This document shows positions 53,886 through 62,800 of a stretch of 64,000 bases of DNA, in pieces. The translations under genes were made by a program, and so were the position numbers. Numbering within the stretch: position 1 is the first letter of the stretch; the number at the start of each line of letters is the position of its first letter. This DNA comes from Paenibacillus planticolens (GTDB lineage Bacteria > Bacillota > Bacilli > Paenibacillales > NBRC-103111), in assembly GCF_013141725.1 (NCBI RefSeq), contig NZ_WHNZ01000026.1, forward strand, positions 1 to 64,000, written 5' to 3'. The notes under the pieces were generated by a model. That model was given only the letters and a program-made list of their open reading frames with translations. It was not told the origin of the DNA and made no database searches.

Positions 53886-53967
53886 TGAAAAAGATATATT
53901 ATTCTTATGATTCAAACTGGCATACAATGGAGTAGAAAGTAAGGAGCAAAGAGGAGGAATGAGAAGG

Positions 53968-54636
53968 ATGAATCAATCGAACACATGGGAAAAAGTAGAT
54001 CAGTATATTACGGAGCGCCTGATTCCACATGACGCTGTACTGGAAAAAGCGCTGATTGCGAATCAACAAGCAGGGCTGCCTGCATATGATGTTACACCTA
54101 CGCAAGGTAAACTGTTGAATTTATTAGCGCAAATGCAAGGCGCCAAACGAATCCTGGAGATCGGGACACTGGGGGGATACAGTACAATTTGGTTGGCGCG
54201 TGCATTGCCTTCCGGTGGACAATTAGTAACTTTGGAACTCGACCCGGTTCATGCCCAGGTGGCAGCGGCGAACCTGTCCCTTGCGCAGTTGAGCGATATG
54301 GTTGAGCTTCGGGTAGGGGATGCTTTGGAACAATTGGCGCAGATGGACGAGGAAGGCGTTCAGCCTTTTGATATGATTTTTATTGATGCCGACAAACCTA
54401 ATAATCCTAACTATTTAAAATGGGCGCTGCATTTCTCCCATCCTGGGACTGTCATTATTGGCGATAATGTTATTCGCGAAGGCGAGATTATTAATGAAGG
54501 AAGTCAAGATCCCCGCGTCCAGGGAGTAAGGCAGTTCTATGATCTGTTGGCTGAGGAACCGAAGATTAACGCAACGGCTATTCAGACTGTTGGCAGTAAA
54601 GGTTATGATGGCTTTGTATTGGGGATTGTAAAATAG
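53968..54636 (+). CDS. SAM-dependent O-methyltransferase (family 3)
   Basis: This 222-residue class I methyltransferase resembles the catechol/caffeoyl-CoA O-methyltransferase family 3. The SAM site is ILEIGTLGGYSTIWLARAL; acidic residues follow at LELDP and in the metal-site motif MIFIDADKPNNPNY; a late GDNVIREGEI is also conserved. The first ATG (53959) has only one base between it and AGGAGG, so the ATG at 53968 with a ten-base spacer is preferred. The small-molecule acceptor is unknown; control by the divergent LysR protein is likely. Confidence 0.9.
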   Translation: MNQSNTWEKVDQYITERLIPHDAVLEKALIANQQAGLPAYDVTPTQGKLLNLLAQMQGAKRILEIGTLGGYSTIWLARALPSGGQLVTLELDPVHAQVAAANLSLAQLSDMVELRVGDALEQLAQMDEEGVQPFDMIFIDADKPNNPNYLKWALHFSHPGTVIIGDNVIREGEIINEGSQDPRVQGVRQFYDLLAEEPKINATAIQTVGSKGYDGFVLGIVK

Positions 54637-54645
54637 TGTTTAGGC

Positions 54646-54667
54646 GAGTTGCTTGTGAGTTGCTTGT
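54646..54667 (+). repeat. Tandem 11-bp direct repeat
   Basis: GAGTTGCTTGT occurs twice without a gap immediately after the methyltransferase gene. It is minor and probably neutral. Confidence 0.7.
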
Positions 54668-54780
54668 GCTAACGGACAGTGTAGGCTTTATTCAAAGGAT
54701 TTCAGCTAATGATGAATTCTAGCGGACGCTTGAGCAGTTATTCATGAGATCAGAGCGTGTTTATGCTGTCGATTGGTCTA

Positions 54781-55000
54781 GTAACGAATCTGGAGTCCGT
54801 CCCTGATGAGATTAAGCTCATTTATCGGAAATAACGACAATGAGGTCCGCAGAGGAGAGGCATACCAGGCGTCCAACCTCTCGGGAGTGGGGGCTGCTGA
54901 CACGGTAGCCATAGGAAGCGCCGTCAGCCTCGGAAGGCCAGCGGAGGCATATAATTTAACAAATGAGCAGGTGCCGTCAGGTGTCTGCTTGTTTGTTTTT
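54781..55000 (+). ncRNA. Candidate structured RNA ending in an intrinsic terminator
   Basis: This GC-rich island of about 220 nt has several helices. ATGAG/CTCAT is at 54806-54821. TCCGC (54846-54850) pairs with GCGGA (54941-54945) and closes a domain that contains GAGAGG/CCTCTC (54855-54882), GGCTGC/GTAGCC (54892-54910) and GCCT/AGGC (54927-54938). At the end, AGCAG/CTGCT (54966-54989), extended by AACAA/TTGTT, is followed by a T-rich tail. The sequence GCCGTCAG occurs twice (54920 and 54973) and both copies can pair with CTGACACGG at 54897-54905. I cannot assign an Rfam family; raiA-type RNAs have a similar size and setting and should be tested first. Confidence 0.55.
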
Positions 55001-55038
55001 ATGGCGGAAGTGTCCTCTGCCGCTGGCATGAACTTGGC

Positions 55039-55064
55039 AGGAATATTTCTTGGGAAATATTCCT
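55039..55064. repeat. Perfect hairpin AGGAATATTT/AAATATTCCT
   Basis: A 10-bp perfect stem with a 6-base loop lies just after the candidate RNA, without a T tract. A second inverted pair, TAATCCGC (55093-55100) and GCGGATTA (55121-55128), follows. I see no gene in 55066-55597. Confidence 0.6.
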
Positions 55065-55167
55065 AAGCGAGCTCCTGCTGCTTGTTGTTCGTTAATCCGC
55101 CCGAAACGGAAAGAAATGCAGCGGATTAGCAGAAACGTCTAGTCTCCATGCCCCGCAGGAAGGTAGG

Positions 55168-55345
55168 GGGAACTACAGGGCTTTATTTCTCCCTAAACAG
55201 CCCTTTTGGCGAGGGAAAGGGAACTAGAGTCCGCTATTTCACCATCTGAACAGATCGTTAGCGAATTGAGCTGAAATAAGAACCTGCAGTTCCCCTTTGG
55301 CACCTGAAATTTCACATTTCGTCGAAATAAGGGAATGAAGTTCCC
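55168..55345 (+). repeat. 178-bp palindromic intergenic repeat, copy C
   Basis: Ends are GGGAACTACAGGG and GGGAATGAAGTTCC; inner marks are AAGGGAACTAGAGTCCGC and GCAGTTCCCC. It aligns with copy D along its whole length, including CTATTTCACCATC and GAAATAAGGGAATG. Confidence 0.88.
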
Positions 55346-55597
55346 ACAAGCTGAACCGGTATTAGTTATTTGCTAGTTGCAGGTAAGGGTTAACACTCAG
55401 TCGAATATATCTTCCAAAGAGATATCTAAATAATGGAAGTATATACAATTTATTAATATGAAGGTGCTGGTCGCTTTAATCTGCGTGCAAGTTTAGAAGT
55501 AACAAAGAAAGGTCCAGGTATTTACATGGCTAGCAGCACGTAGTGACCTCTTGGGCAACCAGTGGGACAATCAATATAATGAGGAAGGAGAAGAATG

Positions 55598-56014
55598 ATG
55601 CGAAAAAATATGATCATTGTGTCTGTATGTGTCGTAATTATTTTATCTATCTCTGTGTTTATGTATGATATGAAAGACAATCCTAACTCAATGAAGAATC
55701 GATTATCCAAAGAAACGTTGAGTCATTTTTATGATGTTTACGCAAAAGGCATGGACGGTGTTTCTGAATTTATGAAAAATAATAATGCAGGTAGCCTCGC
55801 CAATTACAGATTTTACTACGGTGAAATATTGGGATATCAAATAGAAAAGATCAAAGATCTAGATCCTTTACATAAGGAGGCAAAAGTTAAAGTTCAAGTT
55901 AAAGATAAACAGAAAGCCTATACAGATTTCATTACTTTAGAGTTAATTAATAACAAATGGTTAATTAGTAGTTATTCAAGTTCAAGTAAGGAAGGTTGGC
56001 CAACCCTACCATAA
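55598..56014 (+). CDS. Hypothetical membrane-anchored small protein
   Basis: This is a 138-residue protein with one N-terminal hydrophobic helix (IIVSVCVVIILSISVFMY) and a lysine-rich extracytoplasmic part of about 110 residues. The latter ends in a fold like small DUF4878/NTF2-type lipoprotein domains (VKVQVKDKQKAYTDFITL, then NNKWLISSY), judged from pattern only. There is no lipobox. AAGGAG supports the second of two adjacent ATGs (55598 over 55595). AT-rich codon use differs from the neighbours, which may indicate a recently acquired gene. No function is claimed. Confidence 0.65.
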   Translation: MRKNMIIVSVCVVIILSISVFMYDMKDNPNSMKNRLSKETLSHFYDVYAKGMDGVSEFMKNNNAGSLANYRFYYGEILGYQIEKIKDLDPLHKEAKVKVQVKDKQKAYTDFITLELINNKWLISSYSSSSKEGWPTLP

Positions 56015-56198
56015 GTGATAGGGTACAGAGCCTTAAAATAATACGGAGAATACGCTGATAAATGCTCTTAAATCAAGGGTCTGATCTTCACTCAATAACA
56101 CAGATTTCGACACTCTCGTTTCGACTGTAATTTCATTTATATGAATCTAGAATACTATTAGGAGCATGTAACCTTGGAAATGATGAGGAGATGATCAA

Positions 56199-57083
56199 AT
56201 GGTGAATTTAGATTTAGAATTGGTTTATAGTCCAAAACAAGTACACGAACATCTTCGGGTAAGCGATTCAAGCTTACGCAAATATGCGATGGCTCTCGAA
56301 GCAAGAGGGTACAAATTCCGCAAAGAGGATAATGGCAACCGGATTTTTACGCAACATGACATTGATATATTTGAAATCTTAAAACAGCGTCTGGATGCTG
56401 GTCAAAGCATGAAGACTGCTGCAAGCTCAACCATGAACCATGTTCGCAAGAACGCGACAAGAACGCTACCCGTTCCTGTCGTCCCTCCTGCTCCTCCAGC
56501 GGTATCCGAACGTTCTTCCGACGCTATGAAACAGATGTTTGAGGAGGGGCTTGCGGTGCTGCTTGAAGAACGCATCCATACCGCTATGAAACCGCTAATA
56601 GAAGGCGTTTCCCACTTAAGTAGTCTTGTAACGGATCTGTCACACCAAAATAAGCAATTGTTATCCCAAAACCAGGAGCTAAGAACGATGCTGCCGGCAC
56701 CGCCTGATAGGGAGGAGGAACAGCGCCGTCAGCGCGAGATTGTGGCAGAAGTGAAGGTCCTGCACGAAGATCAGAGGAAGCTTGAACTTCTGCATTATGA
56801 AGAACTGAAGCGGCAAAACGAGGAAATACAGAAGCTTATTCCCCCTGCGCCGGATTATGAAAAAGAGCGCAGCGAAAGAACCAACGAATATCTGACAATT
56901 CGTAGAATCAACCTCGCACTTGAAAAGGAAGCCCGCGATCTGTGGAGTCAACAGCCGGAGCAAGAACGGCTAAGAAGGAGCGGCCTCTTCAAGAAGGAAG
57001 AAAATACGGAAAAACGCGACGGTTTCATTAAAACGTATATGGATGAATATTTTGAAGAACGATTACGCAGTGAATTTGCATAG
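56199..57083 (+). CDS. MerR-like HTH protein with DUF3967 C-terminus
   Basis: This is a 294-residue protein. An N-terminal MerR-type helix-turn-helix is visible (VYSPKQVHEHLRVSDSSLRK, then RIFTQHDIDIFEILKQRL). It is followed by a Pro-rich linker, a long charged coiled-coil region (about residues 110-230), and a C-terminal block (SGLFKKEENTEKRDGFIKTY) that recalls DUF3967 proteins of Bacilli. Such proteins are often plasmid- or phage-linked, and the layout also resembles RacA-like DNA-binding coiled coils. No neighbouring gene suggests a target. A terminator follows. Confidence 0.75.
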   Translation: MVNLDLELVYSPKQVHEHLRVSDSSLRKYAMALEARGYKFRKEDNGNRIFTQHDIDIFEILKQRLDAGQSMKTAASSTMNHVRKNATRTLPVPVVPPAPPAVSERSSDAMKQMFEEGLAVLLEERIHTAMKPLIEGVSHLSSLVTDLSHQNKQLLSQNQELRTMLPAPPDREEEQRRQREIVAEVKVLHEDQRKLELLHYEELKRQNEEIQKLIPPAPDYEKERSERTNEYLTIRRINLALEKEARDLWSQQPEQERLRRSGLFKKEENTEKRDGFIKTYMDEYFEERLRSEFA

Positions 57084-57125
57084 TAAACCAGCTTTAATCA
57101 ATCCCAGTGAAGCTCCTGCAACAAT

Positions 57126-57161
57126 GCCTCCCTACCTTCTAAATGAGGTGGGGAGGCTTTA
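57126..57161 (+). terminator. Terminator after the MerR-like gene
   Basis: GCCTCCCTACCT (57126-57137) pairs with AGGTGGGGAGGC (57146-57157), 12 bp with one wobble, followed by a short T run. Confidence 0.75.
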
Positions 57162-57290
57162 TGTTAATTTTATATGTTTGCCGCTCAAAAGAAGATTAGC
57201 TATTATGGATAAGTAGCCGCTTGTTTATTTTTTGTGCATAGTTATTAAGCGGCATTGGGGTTCGAAAAAGGTATGGGGGTATGATGATTC

Positions 57291-58499
57291 GTGGAAAAAG
57301 ATGATGCGGCTGTCCAACCTAAGCCCGCAAGGAATCCGGGAGCTCTTCTCGAAATATTGGCTGTATCTGCCAAATTGGGTGTCACTTCATTCGGAGGGCC
57401 GATTGCTCATCTCGGGTATTTTCATAACGAATACATACGGCGCCGTAAATGGATGGACGAAAGAAGCTATGCGGATCTGGTCGCGCTATGCCAATTTTTG
57501 CCCGGTCCTGCCAGCAGTCAGGTTGGCATAGCCATTGGGGTCATCCGCGCCGGGTTGCTCGGCGGATTGACAGCATGGCTTGGCTTTACTTTGCCATCGG
57601 TGATTGCGTTGGTGCTGTTCGCCTTTCTGCTGCAAGGATTCGATATTGGCAGCGCAGGCTGGATTCACGGGCTGAAAATCGTCGCCGTAGCTATCGTCGC
57701 TCAAGCCATACTTGGCATGGGACAGAAACTTGCTCCTGACCGCAATAGAGCAACAATCGCCGTCCTTGTAGCGGCTGTTACTGTCTTGTGGCAAACGCCT
57801 TTTAGCCAAGTTCTCCTTATTGGTATTGCGGGCATTGTTGGCATGCTGTTATTTAAAAATACACAGATTCCGAATGAATCGAATTTCCCCGTTCCCATTA
57901 GCCGCAGCATTGCAGTGCTATGTTTGGGGGTCTTCTTCGGGCTCTTGATTCTGCTTCCCGTGCTTCGGCAATTTGCTGCCGGGGAGTGGCTGGCTTTATT
58001 CGACAGCTTTTATCGGTCAGGGTCGCTTGTCTTTGGCGGAGGTCATGTTGTTCTTCCCATACTTGAAAGCGAAGTTGTGCCGACAGGATGGATTAGCAAG
58101 TCGGGCTTTTTGGCAGGCTATGGTGCGGCGCAAGCAGTACCTGGACCTTTATTCACCTTCGCTGGGTATTTGGGAGCGATGATAAGCGGAGTGACGGGGG
58201 CAATAATTGCCACGGTGGCTATTTTTCTTCCAGCATTCCTGTTGATCGTCGGAGCTCTGCCCTTCTGGAATACGTTGCGGAAGAGCGCTAAAGTTCAAGG
58301 CGCGCTGACCGGAGTCAACGCAGCTGTCGTTGGCATTTTGCTCGCAGCGCTATATAACCCGCTTTGGACGACGGCGATCCTATCTTCTGCCGATTTTGTC
58401 TTGGCTGCGGTTTTGTTTATGATGCTCGTCTTTTGGAAACTGCCGCCTTGGGTTGTGGTCATCGCGGGTGCGGTAGGCGGGATGCTGATTGTGGTGTAA
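57291..58499 (+). CDS. chrA: Chromate transporter, two-domain ChrA
   Basis: This 402-residue membrane protein consists of two tandem CHR domains. The first has GVTSFGGPIAHLGYFHNEY and QFLPGPASSQVGIAIG. The second has RSGSLVFGGGHVVLPILESE and AVPGPLFTFAGYLGAM. Long-chain ChrA proteins export chromate and give resistance, but many members have untested substrates. The GTG at 57291 has GGGGGT ten bases before it, so initiation may be weak. It stands alone between terminators. Confidence 0.9.
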   Translation: MEKDDAAVQPKPARNPGALLEILAVSAKLGVTSFGGPIAHLGYFHNEYIRRRKWMDERSYADLVALCQFLPGPASSQVGIAIGVIRAGLLGGLTAWLGFTLPSVIALVLFAFLLQGFDIGSAGWIHGLKIVAVAIVAQAILGMGQKLAPDRNRATIAVLVAAVTVLWQTPFSQVLLIGIAGIVGMLLFKNTQIPNESNFPVPISRSIAVLCLGVFFGLLILLPVLRQFAAGEWLALFDSFYRSGSLVFGGGHVVLPILESEVVPTGWISKSGFLAGYGAAQAVPGPLFTFAGYLGAMISGVTGAIIATVAIFLPAFLLIVGALPFWNTLRKSAKVQGALTGVNAAVVGILLAALYNPLWTTAILSSADFVLAAVLFMMLVFWKLPPWVVVIAGAVGGMLIVV

Positions 58500-58511
58500 A
58501 TGCTTTAACTG

Positions 58512-58536
58512 AAGCCTGGGAAATCAGGCTTTTTTA
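58512..58536 (+). terminator. Terminator of chrA
   Basis: AAGCCTG (58512-58518) pairs exactly with CAGGCTT (58525-58531), followed by a T run to 58535. Confidence 0.85.
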
Positions 58537-58563
58537 GTATTTTATTTCGCGGGAAGAGGGGAA

Positions 58564-58740
58564 GGGAACTACAGGGCGCTATTTTGCTAGAAACAGTCCT
58601 TTAGGCAAGGTGAAGGGAACTAGAGTCCGCTATTTCACCATCCGAGCAGATTGTTAGATCATTGAGACGAAATAAGACCCCGTAGTTCCCCTCAGGAGCC
58701 CGGATCTTCGCTTTTCGCCGAAATAAGGGAATGGAGTTCC
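58564..58740 (+). repeat. 178-bp palindromic intergenic repeat, copy D
   Basis: It runs from GGGAACTACAGGGCGCTATT to GAATGGAGTTCC. The second GGGAACTA begins 51 bases in (58615) and TAGTTCCC ends at 58690, 50 bases before the end. It is 177 bp long. The rest of 58741-59000 shows no gene. Confidence 0.88.
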
Positions 58741-59041
58741 TCTATTTAGAGCAGAGCATCCATACGCCGCGCTCGTTCGAGTACAGTTGTTCCACACATG
58801 CTGCCAGTTGCAGGTCGATAAAAGACTTTTTGCAGTTACGGGGAGAGGTGGCCTGATGGTTTCTTTAAGTTTCAATGCTTTCAGACTTTTAACGATATCG
58901 CGCATCATATTTAATCTAGATTTTACAGGCAGCTAGTATACTAATAAATGTGAAGATCATGAATAAAATGGACGAGCTATTTAACATAATAGGGAGGATT
59001 GAACGTATGGGATCCATTCATATTTCAGGTCTTTAAACGAT

Positions 59042-59647
59042 TTGGAAAGAATTATCCGCTGCCCGGGAAAGTTCAAGTTTGAGGAACATAGTGTCGCCGC
59101 TCATTCATGGAAAGTCGTGCAATACGCCAAAACTCTTGCAGACATTGAGGAAAAAAACGGCGCAACCATTGATTGGAAGAAGCTTTATGAAATTACAAGT
59201 AGTCATGATTACGGTGAAATTTTCATTGGAGATATCAAAACGCCTGTCAAGCATGCTTCGCCGGAGCTTCGTTTATTAATTCAAAAAGTAGAAGAAGGCA
59301 TGGTTTATAACTTTATCGAAGAACAGATTCCCGATGAGTATAAAGACATTTTTCATAAACAGCTGCGCGAGGGAAAAGACAGCTCCATGGAAGGTTTGAT
59401 TTTAGAAGTAGCAGATAAAATGGATCAAGTGTATGAGGCATTCGCTGAGCTTCAAAGAGGAAACACAGAGAAAGAATTTATTAAAATGTACCGTGACGCA
59501 CTCATTAAAATAAATAGTATCCCTTTATATTGTGTTGATTATTTTTTGAACAACATTTTGCCGGATATGGTTAACGACGAAATTACTTCACCGGTGGATA
59601 TCAAACGAATCACGGAAGAAGCATTAGCTTATAATCGAAATAGTTGA
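59042..59647 (+). CDS. HD-domain hydrolase (YfbR-like), 5' end apparently frameshifted
   Basis: This HD-fold metal-dependent phosphohydrolase resembles YfbR/HDDC2-type 5'-deoxynucleotidases. Metal-site motifs are EEHSVAAHSW and SSHDYGEIFIGD, with EVADKMDQVYEAF later. The homologous reading frame is open back to 59003 and there encodes YGIHSYFRSLND, which looks like the true N-terminus. The only ATG (59007), ideally placed after AGGGAGG, is one base out of frame and stops after nine codons. Loss of one base in ATGGGATCC would explain this. As it stands, translation would need the TTG at 59042, which lacks a ribosome binding site. Confidence 0.75.
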   Translation: MERIIRCPGKFKFEEHSVAAHSWKVVQYAKTLADIEEKNGATIDWKKLYEITSSHDYGEIFIGDIKTPVKHASPELRLLIQKVEEGMVYNFIEEQIPDEYKDIFHKQLREGKDSSMEGLILEVADKMDQVYEAFAELQRGNTEKEFIKMYRDALIKINSIPLYCVDYFLNNILPDMVNDEITSPVDIKRITEEALAYNRNS

Positions 59648-59675
59648 AAGGGTGTGCAGCTGACGACTACGCTTT

Positions 59676-59702
59676 CTTCCCGGCAGGGGGGAGGGCTTTT
59701 TT
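59676..59702 (+). terminator. Weak terminator after the HD-domain gene
   Basis: CTTCCC (59676-59681) pairs with GGGGAG (59688-59693) with a wobble, followed by GG, C and T6. The AT-rich gap up to 59846 includes a possible -10 TATAAT at 59826-59831 for the next gene. Confidence 0.4.
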
Positions 59703-59860
59703 GGGTTTCACGAAGTTACACCAAATGACAAAAACAAACAATTTTAGTCAGAATATCGATGCTATTGAAAAGATTTTTAACAATCCCATAAAAATTTTAA
59801 ACTCTATTGGTATAGACATTTATTTTATAATAAAAGTATTACAAGTAAGGGGGACACCAT

Positions 59861-62800
59861 ATGCTTCACAGCACGAAGAAAGCGCTTGCAGCTATTCAGG
59901 TTCTATCGATGCTATTTTCATCGGCATCTTTAGGTGTAGGAGCAGCTGCAGCAGAGACACCCTCAGCAGTTGGGGTTACGACCGATGCTGCTGCAGTTTC
60001 GACAAGTTTCTTAGACGTTGCCCGTCACTGGGCGTCAAACGAGATCAACCGTTGGTCTCAGAAAGGCTTGATTCAAGGGTATGAAGACGCAACGTTCAAA
60101 CCAGATGCATCCATTTCCAGATCGGAGTTTGTCTCTTTGGTGAGCCGGGTATTTGGGTATACGGATAGAGCGAATCGCTCATTCCCGGATGTAAAAGTGG
60201 GCGCTTGGTATGCGGATGATGTATCCAAAGCTGTAGAGGCAGGGATCGTTTCCGGGGATGATCAGGGAAATTTCAGACCAGAGGCACCGATCAGCCGGCA
60301 GGAAGCGGCAGTCATTCTTTCCCGGGCATTTGATTTAAAAGCGAAAGACAGTAAAATATCCGATCGATTCACCGATGCCGGCCTTATTGCAAGCTGGAGC
60401 AAGGAGGCTGTGAACGCTCTTCTGGAAGGCGGATTTGTATCCGGACGCGAGAATGGCGCTTTCGATCCGCAGGCCGACATCACGAGAGCGGAATTCGTCA
60501 AAATGATCGACGCTATCGTTGGAGAATTGAAAAATGAGGCGAAGACTTACACCGGTCATGTATCCTCTAATTTAGTGATTAACACCAAGGATGTAAAACT
60601 AAAAGATATGGTGATCGAAGGCAACTTGTACATAGCACAGGGTGTAGGCGATGGAAACATGTCGATGGAAAATGTAACTGTGAAAGGCCAGACGATTGTG
60701 CGGGGTGGCGGTGAGCACAGCATTCTCATTAGCAAATCGACGCTTGTAGGGCCATTAATGGTTCTTAAAAAGGATGGGAAAGTTCGCATTGTTTTGGACG
60801 GCAATTTTACCGGCATCTCGGTGGAAGCCCCTGGCGCTACAGTTCAATTGCTTAACGGTACGGTGGATCAAATCGAGATCCAATCCAAGGCATCGCTTGA
60901 GCTTTTAGGCGGAAAAGTTGCCAATGTCCATATTCAAAAATGGGCTGGCGGTACTACCGTACAATTGGGAGCGAACGCTGCCGTAACGAACTTCAAAGCG
61001 GATGCGCAAGTGGAAGTAAAAGGCAGCGGCAGCATTGAAAACGCCATAATCAATGCGGACGGCGTGAAGATGGAACCGAAACCGTCGCATGTCACGATTG
61101 CGGATGGCGTGAAAACGGATGTAACTGCGCCGACATCAGCGGGTGGAGGAACGTCCGCAGGAGGTACATCTGGAGGGGGTTCTTCCGATGGCGGTTCATC
61201 CGGAGGAGAACAAGCCGGCAAAACAGCCGCCCAAGTGGCAGCAGCCATTACAGCGATCGAAGCGCCGGCGATGGATGGCACTGATTTAATGCTCCCGGCA
61301 GTACCGGCAGGGTTCACGGTTGCAATCAAGATATCAAGCAACACAGATGTTATTGCGCTTAATGGAACCATAGTGCCTCCATCGGCAGAAACTACCGTGA
61401 ATATCGTATTGGAAATTACAAGAACATCCGATAACACCAAAGCGAGCACGACCGGCATAGCCGTAGTAGTTCCTGAGAAAAGCAGTGTGACTGCTGCTGC
61501 AACGGACATTCAAATCAAAAATCAGGGATATAACTATGTTAGTGATATCTCAAAAGATGTGATTAGCGTTACATCAGGGAACACTTATATGTACACCGTC
61601 GATACAGCTGAAGGCGCAGGTCTTACCACTTTGGCAATAAAAACAGTAGGTGAATTGCTGGGGCAAATTACTTCGAAAACTTCGGCGTCCCAAACGTATG
61701 CAGTCAAAGATGGAAGCGGAACGAAGCAGTTGGCGGATCCTATCGCTCAGGGTGACATTTTAACGGTAACTGCAGGAGAAGAATCGCATAATTATACGGT
61801 CAATGTGATCAAAGGCGCGTTAAGAGGCGAAATGCAGTTGGAAAATAGCGTAATAACGGCAAAAACGCAATCCGACGTTGTGTTGAATTTTTTCGCAGGT
61901 ATGAGAAGTCCCGCAACAGAGGTTGTGCTAAAGGTTCCAAAAGGTATTGGCGCCACTTTGGACAATACATCGGTCAATGTTATAGGCAGAGGTAAAGTAA
62001 AGCTTTCAGGGCTTGAAACACAATCGATAGGCCGAGTAGGAGCGGGGTACCGGTTCCAAAAGGTTGGTACGGTTGCGATTACCGACAATTTGGATGGCAG
62101 CCAGTTCATTACATTTAAGGGACTTGATCTTAGACCGGCCAATGGAGCCGATCTTCAAATTACTTTCGAGGGTGTGGCCGTAGACGCAGGCAGTTATCAA
62201 TTTGAAGCCTCTTATAAAACTTCCGAACCTGAAGTACTAACTAGTCCCTGGGGGTCCGTGAGTCTGCAAGCCGTAAATACGATCAGCAATTTCAATCGTG
62301 TCTTGGATAAGAGTCTTACTTATAAGGAAACCGCTGAAGCGTATACGAAAGCAAAGTTTACTTGGAGTGCTGCTAAGAATGCCACATCCATTAAGCTGAT
62401 GGAATCAACGAATAAGGGAGTCACTTGGGCGGAAATTCAAACAGCGATCAGTATCCAAGGGAACGAAGTGGAGGTCGCTAACCTGACTCCGGACTCAGAG
62501 TACTACTTTAAGCTTGTAGTTAACGGTGGCGAAAATAGCGGAGATTCCAACGTTGCCAAATTCTATACAGGCAAATTCAATGCTAAGCTGTTGGGTGCAA
62601 AGGGCAATGGTACTGCTGATGATACGCAAGCCATTAACGATGCGATTGTGTATTTGAATTCTTTGGGCGGCGGCACGCTATTATTTGAGAATGGCACCTT
62701 CAATGTGAGAACGGTTCAACTTCAAAGCAATGTATATCTATACATCCATAGCAATGCAACAATTTCTGCATTAAAAGGCGGAGATGCTCCTGAGACAACT

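Noticed and set aside
54803..54838. CTGATGA ... GGAAA resembling a hammerhead ribozyme core
   Set aside because: The two core strands are present, but I could not find stems I and III or a cleavage triplet in matching positions.
54806..55066. 86-codon frame near 54.8 kb
   Set aside because: It lacks a ribosome binding site and coincides with the stem-loops of the candidate RNA and its terminator.
59644..60084. 146-codon frame after the HD-domain gene
   Set aside because: It overlaps the start of the SLH protein in another frame; the SLH gene has a signal peptide, a ribosome binding site and recognisable domains.
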